The notes beneath the pieces were generated by a model. It ran no database searches, was not told the DNA's origin, and saw nothing but the letters and a program-made list of their open reading frames with translations. From assembly GCA_020465985.1 (NCBI GenBank), contig JAANYP010000798.1, positions 231,501-295,500 of the forward strand: 64,000 nucleotides of DNA, read 5' to 3'. This document shows positions 1-11,900 of the stretch, in pieces. The stretch's first letter is position 1, and each line of letters starts with the position of its first letter. The position numbers were made by a program, and so were the translations under genes. This DNA comes from Centrapalus pauciflorus (Eukaryota; Streptophyta; Magnoliopsida; Asterales; Asteraceae).

Positions 1-133
1 GCTTTCAATAAACTTCTAAGGCTAATAACTCAATCCTAATTACGACCACACTCCCTGTGGATTCGACCCTTACTTCTCTAGCTAAATAGTGGATTTAAGG
101 ACTAAGTCGGCGGGTCACAACAACGGCCCGTCA
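1..133 (+). repeat. Element A, 3' end of 5' LTR
   Basis: Collinear with 51400-51532 at about 96% identity; substitutions seen near 91, 111, 117, 121 and 128. It ends in CA at 132-133, directly before the primer-binding region. Confidence 0.9.
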
Positions 134-139
134 GAGTTT

Positions 140-156
140 TGGCGCCGTTGTCGGGG
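140..156 (+). promoter_or_regulatory. Element A primer-binding site (tRNA-Asp type)
   Basis: TGGCGCCGTTGTCGGGG begins 7 bases after the LTR end. It matches the complement of the plant tRNA-Asp 3' end used by Athila/Tat elements, with one mismatch. An untranslated leader (157-387) follows before the first gag ATG. Confidence 0.85.
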
Positions 157-387
157 AGTGTAACGGTAGTTTAGGTTTAAAGTTAGCTTTTTGCCTTAGT
201 TTTAAGTAATTAAATTTAAGTTCCTTTCTTTGGTTAATTTTAGTCTTTATTTTATTTTATTATTATAATTATTAAAAATCTAATAAAAAATTTAAAAATT
301 CAAAACGGTAATTGTAGTCCTCTACTTTACCACAAAAAATATTAGTTTAATTAAGTTTTTAATCTTTAGTAGTATTTTATTTAGTGT

Positions 388-1830
388 ATGCACACACGTC
401 GATCGGCTAAAGGATTGCCGATACAATTCGAACCTGAGATCGAAAAAGTAGCGAGATCGAACCGAAAGACGGTCAGGATTAAAAATCAACAATTAATCAC
501 GGAGAATTCAAACGCACAAGAGGAAGAAATTCCTGGTTTAGAAATTCCTGATTCAGAGATTCCTAATTTAAAAAGCCCTCTGATTTCGCCACGAAATCGT
601 GATCAAGAAGAACCCGAGCGCATAGTTGCTAGAATGGGTGATCAACCGAGACATACGGTTGAGTCGCATTACTGCCCAGGTGATGTGTCTGACCCGTCTC
701 CAATTCGTTATCCCGAAAACGAGAACAAACCCGAAGTTCGTCCTCAATTATTTCACATTCTTCCTATCTTTTGAGGGATGCCTAGTGAGGAACCTTATGA
801 ACATCTAGCTGAGTTCACAGCTATCTGTAAAGCCAACCATGTTCGAGGTATAACCACCGATGGTTTAAAACTTCGATTGTTTCCTTTCTCGTTAAAAGAG
901 AAAGCGAAGAATTGATTCGTATCCTTACCAACCAACAACATTACAACATGGGATCAAATAAAACGAAAATTCCTTAATGAATATTACCCCATTAGTAAAA
1001 CAACCGAGAAAAGATAGGAAATTAACGGATTTAAACAAAAATCGGGCGAACAATTCTACGAAGCGTTCGATCGTATGAACGAATTACTGAGAGCTTGTCC
1101 ACACCACGAGGTACCCAAATGGATGATTATCAAAACATTCTTTGATGGCGTGAGCCAAGAAAGTCGTAATATGATTATAGCTGCCACAGAAGGCACATTT
1201 TTAGGTAAAGAAGACGATGAAACTTGGGAGTTGCTTAATCAACTCGGCAAAGGTCTTAAAGTCCAAGCTGGTTCTGAAAATAGTATAGGAGTTCAAGTTA
1301 TGGGCATAGATAATGCCTGGAAACGTGAGGTTAAAAGTGAGATTTCAGAATTAGGAAAGAAAATGGATCAATTGATGAAGGGTTTTTCAAACTCTAGCGT
1401 ATCAATTAATCGTGTTACATGCGGAGATCCATCGCATCATTCTGACGTATGTCCTCAAGTGCAATCCACTGAGGAATTTGCTAATGAAGTTTACGGATTT
1501 AGAGCTCATTGAGAGAGGGATGATCCATTTTCGGAAACATACAATCCAGGGTGGAGAAACCATCCCAACTTTCGATGGAAAAATGATCAACCTACCGATC
1601 ATCAATCCAAACCAAGATATGAACCACCAAAGAGAGAATATCAATATGGTTCAACTTCAGCAGTGAAGGATGAGCGATATTATAAGTCAAATCATCGTGA
1701 TCAACCACAATTCCAAGTAGAATCAAATATGACTTCTGCGCAGTTCGCAGAGTTTGCTGAATTTATGAAACAACAATCAGCTATCTGTACTAAGACCATG
1801 GATATGTTAACTCGCCAGATGGTTAGATAG
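388..1830 (+). pseudogene. Element A gag (broken)
   Basis: The reading frame starts at ATG 388 with a basic N-terminus beginning MHTRRSAKGLP. The same frame runs to 1512 but is cut by in-frame stops at 772, 913 and 1015. The middle part shows the retrotransposon gag pattern typical of Athila: PYEHLAEFTAICKAN, LRLFPFSLKEKAKN and EYYPISKTTEK, then FYEAFDRMNELLRACPHH. A frame change near 1512-1520 moves the remaining gag text (from DDPFSETYNPGW) to a second frame that ends near 1830. No clear zinc knuckle was found. It would encode the nucleocapsid precursor, but this copy cannot make a full-length protein. Confidence 0.8.
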
Positions 1831-2978
1831 CTGAGTCGCTTACTAGGCGTGAGGAGGGGAAGCTTCCTAGCAATACTGTTTTTAATCCTTCACACGCTCA
1901 TCATCATAACAAAGATAAGAAACATGAGATAAACGAAGTTAATGAAATAGCTAAGATAACCACATTAAGGAGTGGAAGAGTGGTAGATAATAAAATAGAG
2001 ATGCCTAAAGAGAAAAAGGCAAAAGAAGATACCGACACTGAAGTCGTGAATGAGGAGAAAGAGGATCCAAAGAAGAAGGAGATTCCTAAGAAGGTTTCTT
2101 TTAAAGAGCCAATTAAAGCAGATATTTCAACGCCCAAAGTTGGGGAGACGGATAAGAGTCAGGACACTTCAATTCCTCCTCCTTATCCTGCTGCTTTAGA
2201 AAATCAAAAATTTTCTCCATACGACAAAAGAGGCCCACAACCAGATGATCTTTGGGATTTATTCAATCAAGTTAAGATCAACATCCCTCTAATAAAGGCC
2301 ATTCAACAGGTTCCATCTTATGCCAAATTTTTAAAAGATCTCTGTACTCAGAAGAGAAAGTATAAGGTCTCGCTCTTAAAGCAGATCAATCTAACTGAAC
2401 AATTGAGTGCAGTAGTTTCTAGTTCTCTACCTCCTAAGCTGAAAGATCCTGCATCACCATTGATTCCAGTAACAATAGGCAATGTGCAGATTAAAAATGC
2501 ATTGCTTGATCTTGGAGCTAGTGTTAATATTTTACCTGGAAACTTGTTTGATAAACATGATCTAGGTCAGTTAAAGACAACTGATATTATCTTAGAACTG
2601 GCAGAATGTTCAACCAAGTGCCCAAGAGGTATTTTATCAGATGTCCTAGTAAAAGTTGAAGATTTTTACTATCCAGTTGACTTCCTAGTATTGGACATCG
2701 AAAGTTCAATGGGGCATAATCAATCGGCTATTATTCTAGGCAGACCTTTCTTAACCACTATTAACGCACAAATTAATTGTAAGACATGAGCAGTGGATAT
2801 TGCCTTTGGTAATAGGAAATTAAGACTGAATGTATTTAACGCTTCAAGTGTCTCTGCTATTGATTCAGAATGTTATCTTATAGACATGGTTAACGAACTT
2901 GCGCAGCAGCATAGTTTGTTAATCAACACCAAAGATGCTACTGATTTATTCTTTGCTGAAAATGAATTAGTCAAGTGA
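1827..2978 (+). pseudogene. Element A protease and flanking linker (broken)
   Basis: A third frame opens at 1827 after another frameshift. It passes through a lysine/glutamate-rich linker (2000-2130) into an aspartic protease domain. The active-site region reads ALLDLGASVNILP (near 2505-2545), the Athila-type DLGAS form rather than DSG or DTG. The second conserved strand reads ILGRPFL (near 2740). A stop at 2787 and another at 2976 interrupt the frame. The protease would cleave Gag-Pol during particle maturation. Confidence 0.8.
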
Positions 2979-5143
2979 AATCATATTGAGTGTGATGAGT
3001 TAGAAGTAGTCATGGAATCCACACTAGAGTCAAAACAACCACCGTGGACCCATAGGACTTAAAAATTACCTATTGATTTACCTAAGTCGGCCAAACCTTC
3101 AATAGAGCAACCACCTGTTCTAAAATTGAAGGAGCTGCCATCTCATTTAAAATATGCTTTTCTAGGTCAGAATGACACGTTGCCTGTCATAATTTCATCA
3201 GATATGACTGAAGAGCAAGAACAAGCTCTACTGCAAGTATTAGTCAAATATAAAGAAGCAGTAGGGTGGACGATAGCTGATTTAAAATGAATCAGTCCCA
3301 CTTTGTGCATGCACCGAATCATTACTGATCCAGAAGCTAAACCAGCTCGGGATGCACAAATGAGGTTGAATCCTAATTTGAGAGAGGTAGTTAAGAAGGA
3401 AGTATTGAAATGGTTGGACGCTGGAATTATATATCCTATATATGATAGTAAGTGGGTAAGTCCAACCCAAACTGTGCCCAAGAAATCGGGAATTACAGTA
3501 ATTGATACTGAAGAAGGAGAGAAGATAACTACTCGCCCTGTAACTGGGTGGAGAGTTTGTATAGATTACAGAATACTTAATGCTGCTACTTCAAAAGATC
3601 ATTTTTCGCTACCGTTTATAGATCAAATAGTGGAAAAATTAGCAGGACGGAAGTTTTACTGTTTCCTTGATGGATATTCTGGTTACAATCAAATCCCAAT
3701 CCATCCAGAGTATCAAGTGAAAACCACATTTACTTGTCCCTATGGCACCTTTGCCTACCGAAGGATGCCGTTTGGACTATGTAATGCACCCGCCACATTC
3801 CAGCGATGCATGATGGCTATCTTTTCAGATATGGTGGGTGGTTCTCTTGAAATATTTATGGATGATTTCTCCATATTTGACAAAACATTTGAAGATTGTC
3901 TAGGACATTTAGAAAAGGTTCTAAGAGATGCACTGAAACCAACTTAGTGTTAAGTTGGGAGAAAAGCCATTATATGGTAAAGGAAGGGGTAGTCCTAGGT
4001 CACATTGTGTCTAAGAGAGGAATGGAGGTAGATAAAGCAAAAGTTCAATTAATTTCTTCACTTCCACCCCCTACCAACGGAAAAGGAATAAGATCATTCT
4101 TAGGCCACGCTAGTTTTTATCGGCGATTCATTAAAGATTTCAGTGAAATCTCAAGGCCGTTAGGCAATCTTCTTTTAAAAGATATCGAATTTAATTTTGA
4201 TGATGCTTGTATGAAAGCGTTTGAGAAGCTTAAATCAAAATTAACTGAAGCGCCAATTCTGCAATCTCTGGATTGGTCTCAACCATTTGAGATCATGTGT
4301 GATGCAAGTGATTATGCAGTTGGTGCAGTTTTAGGACAAAGATTTGAGAAAAAGCCAGTGGTGATTTACTATGCAAGTAAAACCTTTAATGAAGCACAAA
4401 TCAATTACACAACTACGGAGAAAGAATTATTAGCTGTAGTGTTTGCCCTATATAAATTTAGATCTTATATTTGGGGGGTAAAAGTAATTGTATACTCTGA
4501 CCACAGTGCTTTAAGACATTTATTAGCAAAGAAGGATGCCAAACCTAGATTGATTCGGTGGATCCTTCTATTAAAAGAATTTGACTTAGAAATTAAAGAT
4601 AAAAAAGACACAGAAAATGTTGTTGCTGATCATTTATCAAGGCTTCAATTAATCCCAACAAACTCAAATGATCAAATCAGGGACTCCTTCCCTGATGAAC
4701 AATTATTAACTGTATCTAAAATTCCCTGGTTTGCGAATCAAGTTAACTATTTCGTACCAGGAAGATTGCCAGAGCACTGGAACTCCCAACAGAGAAAATA
4801 TTTCTATGCTCAAGCAAGGCAATACATTTGGGATGAGACTGATCTATTTAAAATAGGAGCAGATCAAATTATAAGAAGATGTGTCCCTAACTCGGAACAC
4901 GAAGATATTCTTAAACACTGCCATGCATATGCATGCGGTGGCCATTTCAGCGCAAAGAAAACTGGCCACCGGATATTGCAGTGTGGGTTTTTCTGGCCCA
5001 CAATATTTAAGGATGGCTACGAGTTTGTTAAAGGATGCACAAGATGCGAGCAAACTGGTGGCATCGCGAAAAGAGATGAAATGCCTATGACCCCGATATT
5101 AATTTTCGAAATATTTGATGTATGGGGAATTGATTTTATGTGA
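2979..5143 (+). pseudogene. Element A reverse transcriptase, RNase H and IN zinc domain (broken)
   Basis: The frame continues from PR with stops at 3060 and 3288, then reads through the RT palm: WRVCIDYRILNAAT, FLDGYSGYNQIPI, YRRMPFGLCNAPATFQRCM and the catalytic FMDD (near 3858). A frameshift near 3900-3940 moves the rest to another frame: VLGHIVSKRGMEVDKAK, then RNase H with MCDASDYAVGAVL, TTTEKELLAVVFA and YSDHSALRHLL, then VVADHLSRL. The HHCC zinc domain of integrase follows (HAYACGGHFSAKKTGH, then CTRCEQTG). The frame ends at TGA 5141, one codon after WGIDFM, where a glycine codon is expected. Confidence 0.85.
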
Positions 5144-6024
5144 CCATTCCCTAAATCATTTGGATATGAGTACATCTTAGTTGCAGTAGATTATGTTTCC
5201 AAATGGGTGGAAGAGAAGCTACACGCACTAATGATAACCGGGTTGTGTGCAAATTTGTTACAAGAAATATTTTAGCGCGACACGGTATTCCAAGGGCTAT
5301 CATCAATGACGGAGGGTCACATTTTAATAATCAGCATTTTTATAAACTCCTTAAACAGTATGGAGTTAATCATAGAATAGCAACGCCTTATCATCCGCAA
5401 ATAAGCGGACAAGTCGAGATCTCTAATAGAGAGATCAAGAGAATCCTAGAGAAAACTGACAGACCTGATCGTAAAGATTGGTGTAAAAAATTAGAGGATG
5501 CGCTATGGGCATACAGAACCGCATTTAAAACACCAATCGGTATGTCCCCATATAGACTTGTGTATGGTAAGCTTTGCTATCTCCCAGTGGAATTAGAACA
5601 CCGAGTTCTATGGGCAATCAAAAACACTAATTTTAATTTACATGATGCCGGTGTTGATAGGAAATTCCAATTAAATGAACTGGAAGAAATTCGTAGAGAA
5701 GCCTACGAAAGCGCTAGAATTTATAAAGAGAAAACTAAATTTTTCTACGATAGAATGATTAAAAATAAAATATTTACCAAAGGAAATAAAGTTTGGTTAT
5801 TTAACGTAAGACTTAGATTATTTCCCGGTAAATTAAAAAGTAAATGGACAGGTCCATATATTGTAACGAATAACTACCCACACGGTGCGGTAGAAATACA
5901 GGATCTAAAAGGTGGTGAGCCATTTAAAGTAAACGGACATAGAATTAAATTATATGTTCAATGGGCCACCAATGATATGTTAGTATCTGAACTCATCAGA
6001 TTACAAGATCCTAAGGTTAATTAA
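5144..6024 (+). pseudogene. Element A integrase core and C-terminus (broken)
   Basis: This continues IN after the stop at 5141. The first catalytic Asp lies in LVAVDYVSKWVE (near 5187). A frameshift at about 5203-5225 follows. The second Asp is in AIINDGGSHF and the Glu in QISGQVEISN, so the DDE triad is recognisable across two frames. The C-terminal part has FKTPIGMSPYRLVYG and ends with KSKWTGPYIV, NGHRIKLY and a natural stop at 6022. No chromodomain is seen, which fits Athila/Tat rather than chromoviruses. Confidence 0.85.
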
Positions 6025-6554
6025 TTAGTTTAGGAGCAGTACGTCTGGCTGAAGACGTAAAACTTAGCGCTTTTTGGGAAGCAACCCAGAGTATTTTGAT
6101 TATTTAAAATTAATTTTTTTAAGTGTGTTTATTTGCTTAGTTATGTTACTTGTGTGTACCCAATTAAGTTGGGGAGGATTCATCCTCTTGAACTTGGTTG
6201 TGTTTAGAAATTAGGATTTAAATTAAATAATAAAACCCTGCATCAGAAAATAAAATTTTTTGTGAATTAGAGTTTCTATATCAATCAATTAATAATTCAA
6301 TATCAAGAACAAGAATAGAAATCACAACTAACCGAATGCTTGAATTTCCCAAAATGTCAATTACAAATGTGATGATCTTCTTACACAATGTCAGTAACCG
6401 TTTTTGCTTTCTATTCTTCAAAAGTGAAAATGTCAGAGACATTATAAAATGAAAGTCAAACTTACAATATATACATATTTTCACAACTATCAACTATGTA
6501 CAAAACAAACCCTATACTTGACATTTCATCAACTAAAATTATATTCTAACAATT
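6025..6554 (+). other. Element A: untranslated region after pol, with PPT-like box
   Basis: Non-coding DNA between the pol stop and the insertion point of element B. It holds TAAGTTGGGGAG at 6165-6176, identical to the polypurine tract before the 3' LTR (50401). The last five bases (CAATT, 6550-6554) are the target duplication of element B. No ORF of interest seen. Confidence 0.7.
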
Positions 6555-7189
6555 TGTAAGGTCTACCACTACGAGATCTATCTAGACGCGGAACCGTCAA
6601 CGAGTGCGGAATCCTCGTTAACGGGTAGACGGAAACAACTCTCAAATAGAAACACGAAGACTATCAGAGGTTGAACGAACGATCCTACGAACTGATTCTC
6701 TCCAAAACGGCACTAACACTGATGATATACTCGAGATCGCTTAATGCTTAATCCCTGACGAATTCTGCAAAAAGTCTGATAATATTTCGAGTCTATCCCT
6801 AATTATAGAGGCTAATTCGAGTCTGTTATGGGCTAAACTCGAATCCGGCCCAAGGCCCATTCGAGTTTGTCCTCATAGACACTCTCGAATCTGCCTAGCT
6901 TCGAATCTGGATCTACATTCGAATTTATCACAGATTCGAATGTACAACCTTATAGAATTCGAATCTAACTATTTCACATACTCAACTTAGTATTGAAACT
7001 TATGTTTTTACCTTATTATTAATTTTATCTTTGACCTTTATGTTTGAACTTCTTGTAATACGTTACATAAAGTTCAAACACACAAACAATAATAAATATC
7101 AACCATATATAAACATATATAACAAACACTTGCTAAAACCACAATGTAGGATCACTTAGACTGCTATCGTCACACAGGGTGTACCAACA
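6555..7189 (-). repeat. Element B 3' LTR
   Basis: 635 bp; reads TGTTGGTACACCC at its 5' end on the minus strand and ends in CTTACA. It matches the interrupted right-hand LTR. A cluster of TCGAATCTG-like motifs lies at about 6785-6965. Confidence 0.9.
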
Positions 7190-7200
7190 GACTCCCCCTT
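7190..7200 (-). promoter_or_regulatory. Element B polypurine tract
   Basis: Minus-strand AAGGGGGAGTC abuts the 3' LTR, the expected plus-strand primer position. Confidence 0.85.
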
Positions 7201-7248
7201 GACGATAGCTTCTAACAATTCACACATTTGATTAAGAACTTTTGTTTA

Positions 7249-10200
7249 TTATTTATTCAAACTACTTCCAGCATACAAGCCTTTTTCAACACATACTTTG
7301 ACTACATTCTCATATTTCCTAGCTTCACTATCCATATGTGCATCACTAGAAATTTTACAACCATGCAAAATATGAAGATCATCTCTAGAAAGGTTTACCA
7401 GATGAAGAGGATCGTAGATTCTAAGAATAACTTTTTCTTCAAAATCTTCCATGACCGCTTCTCCAGTCTCACTGTCAGCGTACCACCAATGCAGATTCTT
7501 CAAGACATTCTGTGGCATGGGCTTGAGAGGCACCTTCCTAAGACATCTTACTGGTTTGTAATGGATCTTCATCCAAGGTCGGCCAGTTAGAGGATCTATA
7601 CGTGAAGGATCTTCTACCCTTTTTCCAACCCTTGGAGTCAGGCGTTCGAACTTTCTGGATCTTCCCCCTTTTCTTATGATTCTTTCAATTACGTCTGCGT
7701 AGGGATCATTCCCAATATTAATCAGATCTTTCCAAGCTAACGCTTTGATCTCGATCTTTGGTAGGGAATTGAAAGCTTTTAGAGTTCGCCTCAGGTACTG
7801 AAGCCCGTCTTTTCTCTTGATTATAAATAGCTGCAGTTCTCGATCAAAGAACCAGCTTAATATGCTTCCAGATAGCTTTCCAGTCCTTGGCACCCTCATC
7901 GTCTTTTTAAGTTCTAACTCCTTCTGTTCAGCCCTGAACCATAACTTTCGTTTCTCTTCATTTGATAGCTCTCTAGCAGGTTCTTCTGTTGATGGTTGAG
8001 CATTCAACGCAGCATTCACTACATCTACGTTAACAATATTATTCCCATCTATCACTTATGTATCCGTGATAGGATTTTGCTATACGACGATCTCATCAGC
8101 TTCATCATCCTCATGAGCACATACCTCGTCATCTGATTTCCAGTCAACTATCTCTTCTGGCACAAACTCACCCTCTTCTAGCTCTTCATCTTCATAATCA
8201 AAACCTAAATCCATCGGATCATCATCAAGATCCATAAGAGCATCGATCATCTCACTAATTTCAAAATCTGTCGGCTTAGATGAACTCGCTTCTCCTACTT
8301 CTCCTCCTGCTAGACTAGGCTCCCCCTGAGATTGAGCAGTCTTAGCAGTAGAAAAATCTACTGGCTCATTCTGACTTTTAGGGCTGGGATCATTGCCTTG
8401 GTTGTCTTCTTCATCATCATCTCGAGGCCTTTGTACTTCTTGATCTCGGCACGAAGTCTTCCCCTGAGCCTGTAAATTTTTCATTAACTGCTCAATTAGG
8501 GAGCGCATCGACCTTATCTCAGCTGCCTGATCGCAAACAAAAGTTTTCAATTCGACGTTCTCTTCCTGGACTTGCTCCACAATCTTCTTCGAATCGGCAT
8601 TCTCTTTATCAAGATTGGCATTGTGAGACTGAATTTCTCCGATCGCCTTTGTTAGGCCTAAGATTTGGACATGCTGGAAGTCAACGCGAGCTTTAAGCTG
8701 CATAAACCGTTGGTTGTCAGCGTATGTGGTCGAGGTAGATGGAATGGACTGTATAGGAGTAGGAATGAATGGTGATGGGATATACGGTTCATCTTGAGGT
8801 GGTGGTGGTGGTGGTGGTGGACTAGTGGTTTGAGGTTCCTGATGTTGTGGAATTTCTGGTTATTCTAGAGAGGCTGAGGATGATCCTTGCATGAATCTAT
8901 GACGCTTGGCCCGATGCCTCGTCACTAAAGGTGCAATTTCCTCTTCTTCAAAATCGGAGTCATCAGATTCTCTTGATGCGCGCCTCCTCGAAGTATCTTC
9001 ATTAATAAAAACTATTCTCGAACCATAAGTCTCTATTCGAACAGTTGGTTCAGTCGATACTGACTCAGGAGCTTCAACCTCCAACTCCTCCATCTCTTCC
9101 GATTCGGTTGCAGATGATGACAAAACATTATCAGCCTGCTCTGGCTCATATTCTTCAACATCTCTCAACACATCTTCTTCTCCCTCTGGAGGCTCAAGTA
9201 ATTCTCCCACTAACGCTGCAGCTACATCTTCATTTGCATGAGGACCTGCCTCCCAAATTTCATTTAGCGTTTGACACAATTGATCAGCTTCATTTGGGAC
9301 ATTTGACGGCCCGGCTTCCTATACCTCTGGTTGCTGACTCGAAGAAGGCCTAGACGCCTGAGTTTGACTCGCAGATGGTCTTTGTCTTCGCCTTTGTGCA
9401 CGCGGTGGCTGTGGTTGTTGTTGTTGTTGTGGCTGTGGTTGTCTTGGTTGAAATTCAACTTCCCCTGCCCAGTTGGCAACATCTGGGGCTTCAAAATTCC
9501 TATCCAAGATGGCTCCAAACAACGGATGCTCAACTGGAACAGCCAATCTTCCTCTGTGCGAGGAACAATCAGCAAAGATCCTCTTATCCATTATCGCTAC
9601 ACTCTGAATCTCATTCGACTGAGGCAGATTCGGCAAGAAATGCCTGATAAGCATCATTATGAACCGCGGATATAGCAGGAATTATTGATTTTCTGGAGCG
9701 GTGATCTGATGAACAAATTCGGAGAAAAACATTTCCGAGAAACTAAATGGTCGATTATATACTATCGCGACAATCCCACACTGGATCTTCGAGACCATAT
9801 AGTCAAAACCAGCTTTCTTTGGTGCAAAACAGACCATAAAGACATGAGCCAGAAATATCCATTGGCCGATTAGCCCGCTCTTCGTATACGAAACCTTCGT
9901 CACATCAAGACTATAACCCATTCTCTGAAAGCCTGCTTGCCTAATATTCAGAGGAAAATCGATTGGCCCAGACTCCTCTTCCTGTGAACCCAGCTGCAAC
10001 ACCTGATGCAACATATCCGCAGAAAACACGAGCGGTTGGCCAGCTATTCTAGTCCTTAGCACTGTCGGGGTGACAGAGCAGTCTACCTGAAGATGATCAT
10101 AAAATTGACGAATATATGGTAGAACAAGTTGAACATTATGAGACAAAGCAAAACCAATCCTAGATTCTACTAGGAAATCCAACATTTGTCTGAATCCCTG

Positions 10201-10299
10201 CGCCTCAGGGATATGATGGTCGGGGTGAAGAACCATATTGTGCTTCGGCACAAAAGCTCGAACAGCCATATTTGCATAAAAATAAACTATTAGATTCAT
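7249..10299 (-). pseudogene. Element B large 3' ORF (env-like position), interrupted by stops
   Basis: One frame runs from 10299 to 7249, about 1,015 codons, with stops only at 9682, about 9317, 8860, 8080 and 8056 and no obvious frameshift. The likely start is the ATG at 10269 (MAVRAFVPKHN). In order it shows a globular N-terminal domain (IRQFYDHLQ, then FSADMLHQVLQLG), a Q/P-rich stretch (near 9440), acidic segments, a proline run from a GGT repeat (near 8800), a coiled coil (8703-8460), more acidic sequence, and a basic C-terminal domain with GRPWMKIHYKPVRCL, NLHWWYADSETGEAV and RIYDPLHLVNLSRDD. Position after pol matches the env-like ORF of Sireviruses. I see no clear signal peptide or membrane segment, so an envelope role is not supported by sequence. 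Confidence 0.7.
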
Positions 10300-10422
10300 T
10301 AAAAATCAATAAACTTGTTTAAATTCAAATCTGTTTTATTTTGAACTTGTTTAAGTACAAAATCCAACACAATTAAATTTCTACAAGTTTAATAAAATTT
10401 AAATTAAATAATGCAAATAAAA

Positions 10423-10530
10423 GACAGATTCGAACAGACAGATTCAAATAAACCCAAATTCGAATTTGATGACAGATTCGAACAGACAGATTCGAATAAA
10501 CCCAAATTCGAATTTGAGGACAGATTCGAA
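10423..10530 (+). repeat. 48-bp tandem repeat in element B
   Basis: Units start at 10423, 10471 and 10519 (partial), each beginning GACAGATTCGAA and containing CCCAAATTCGAATTTGA. Copies 1 and 2 differ at about two positions. Confidence 0.85.
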
Positions 10531-11259
10531 ACTAGTGTCCTTCTCGAGTCTAATGACAGATTCGAGAAACATCAGGAACAGATTCGAAACGTCGACCCTA
10601 CTCTAACACCAAATCTCTTGATTTTAACCTTTTTGGACTTAGAAAATTACATTCATTAGTCCTACTAGTTACTAATCACAGATATGTGTATTTAAATTTG
10701 ACTATTTATTGGTCCAAACTTTGTAATTTTTGAAAACACGATTTAGACCCTTAAACCTTCAAAAAATCGATGATTTTGCCTAAAATGGTGTATAAAACTA
10801 CATGAATCTTGTACAATCAAGTTGATTATACCTAGATACAGGAGTAGAATCGAACACTTTAGCTATAAACTCGACAAATTGTCGTATATATGAGAAACGA
10901 TAGACTCGAGGAATAGATTCGAAATCGCCAAGATAGATTCGAGGAAGTAGATTCGAAAACAGATAGAATTAATGACAAGAATTGTTACCTATTTATAACA
11001 CCTACCTTCGAATCTATGGCCAGACTCGAATCTACTGACAGATTCGAAAACCCTGTTTCGATTCTGTCCTAAACTCGAATAACACCAACACTTAGAAAAA
11101 TTTCGAAAATTTTGAAATAACTTCAACTTTTTCAACCGTTTCAACGGTATTGTGTAACAAGATAAACTATGCCAACTCTTTTACCCTAAGCACATGATTT
11201 TTCACGCAGTGTTTATTTTATCCAACTATGAATGCACCCTCAGTAATTTTGACCTTTTA

Positions 11260-11340
11260 CCTAAGTAAAAATAAAAATAAAAATAAAATAAAATAAAATA
11301 AAATAAACTAAGGTAAAATAAAATAAAATAAAATTAATGA
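11260..11340 (+). repeat. AAAAT-type low-complexity run
   Basis: Repeated AAAAT and AAATA units interrupted once near 11308. Confidence 0.8.
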
Positions 11341-11725
11341 CTAAAAAATAAAAAATAAATTTACAGCTATACCTATTTTTATTTACAACCTAAGCTAAGT
11401 ACTAAACAAAATATTTTTGATGAGTATAGTCTAAGAAAGGTTCAATCAGATAGCGATGTCAGAGACTCACTTTCAGTACTTAAACTTTCACACTTAGGAA
11501 TTTTTGATTCCTTCGATTGTTTGTCGTGAAATACCCATTTAGCCGATTGTTGGTATTTTACCCCTTTAAACATTCTACATTTCGGAATATCCATTGGCAT
11601 TTTTATTTATCATGAAATTATCTTACGTGACTCAGACATAGACATACTTTTATGATCAAGGCACACAGACAAAGATTCTAACGTGTTGGTATTTGCAAAC
11701 TTTTTTTAAAAGACAAATATCGGAC

Positions 11726-11900
11726 ACAGGTCTGTATTTTCATACAACAAAATGTCTTAGTTTGACTTAAGGTTTATTTTTAAAGTTAGCAAGACAGCGG
11801 TGACAGGTCTGTACCGACGTACAACAAAGCGACATATCTTGCCAACCCGAATCTAGATAGAGGCAACAGGTCTGTACTTACGTACAACAAAGTTACATGT
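11726..11900 (+). repeat. Three degenerate repeats sharing ACAGGTCTGTA and ACAACAAA
   Basis: Copies start near 11726, 11803 and 11866. Each has ACAGGTCTGTA, then a short spacer, then TACAACAAA. Spacing is 77 and 63 bp. Confidence 0.7.

Noticed and set aside
388..6024. Active Athila gag-pol by programmed frameshifting
   Set aside because: At least eight stops and four frame changes scattered through all domains; this is decay.
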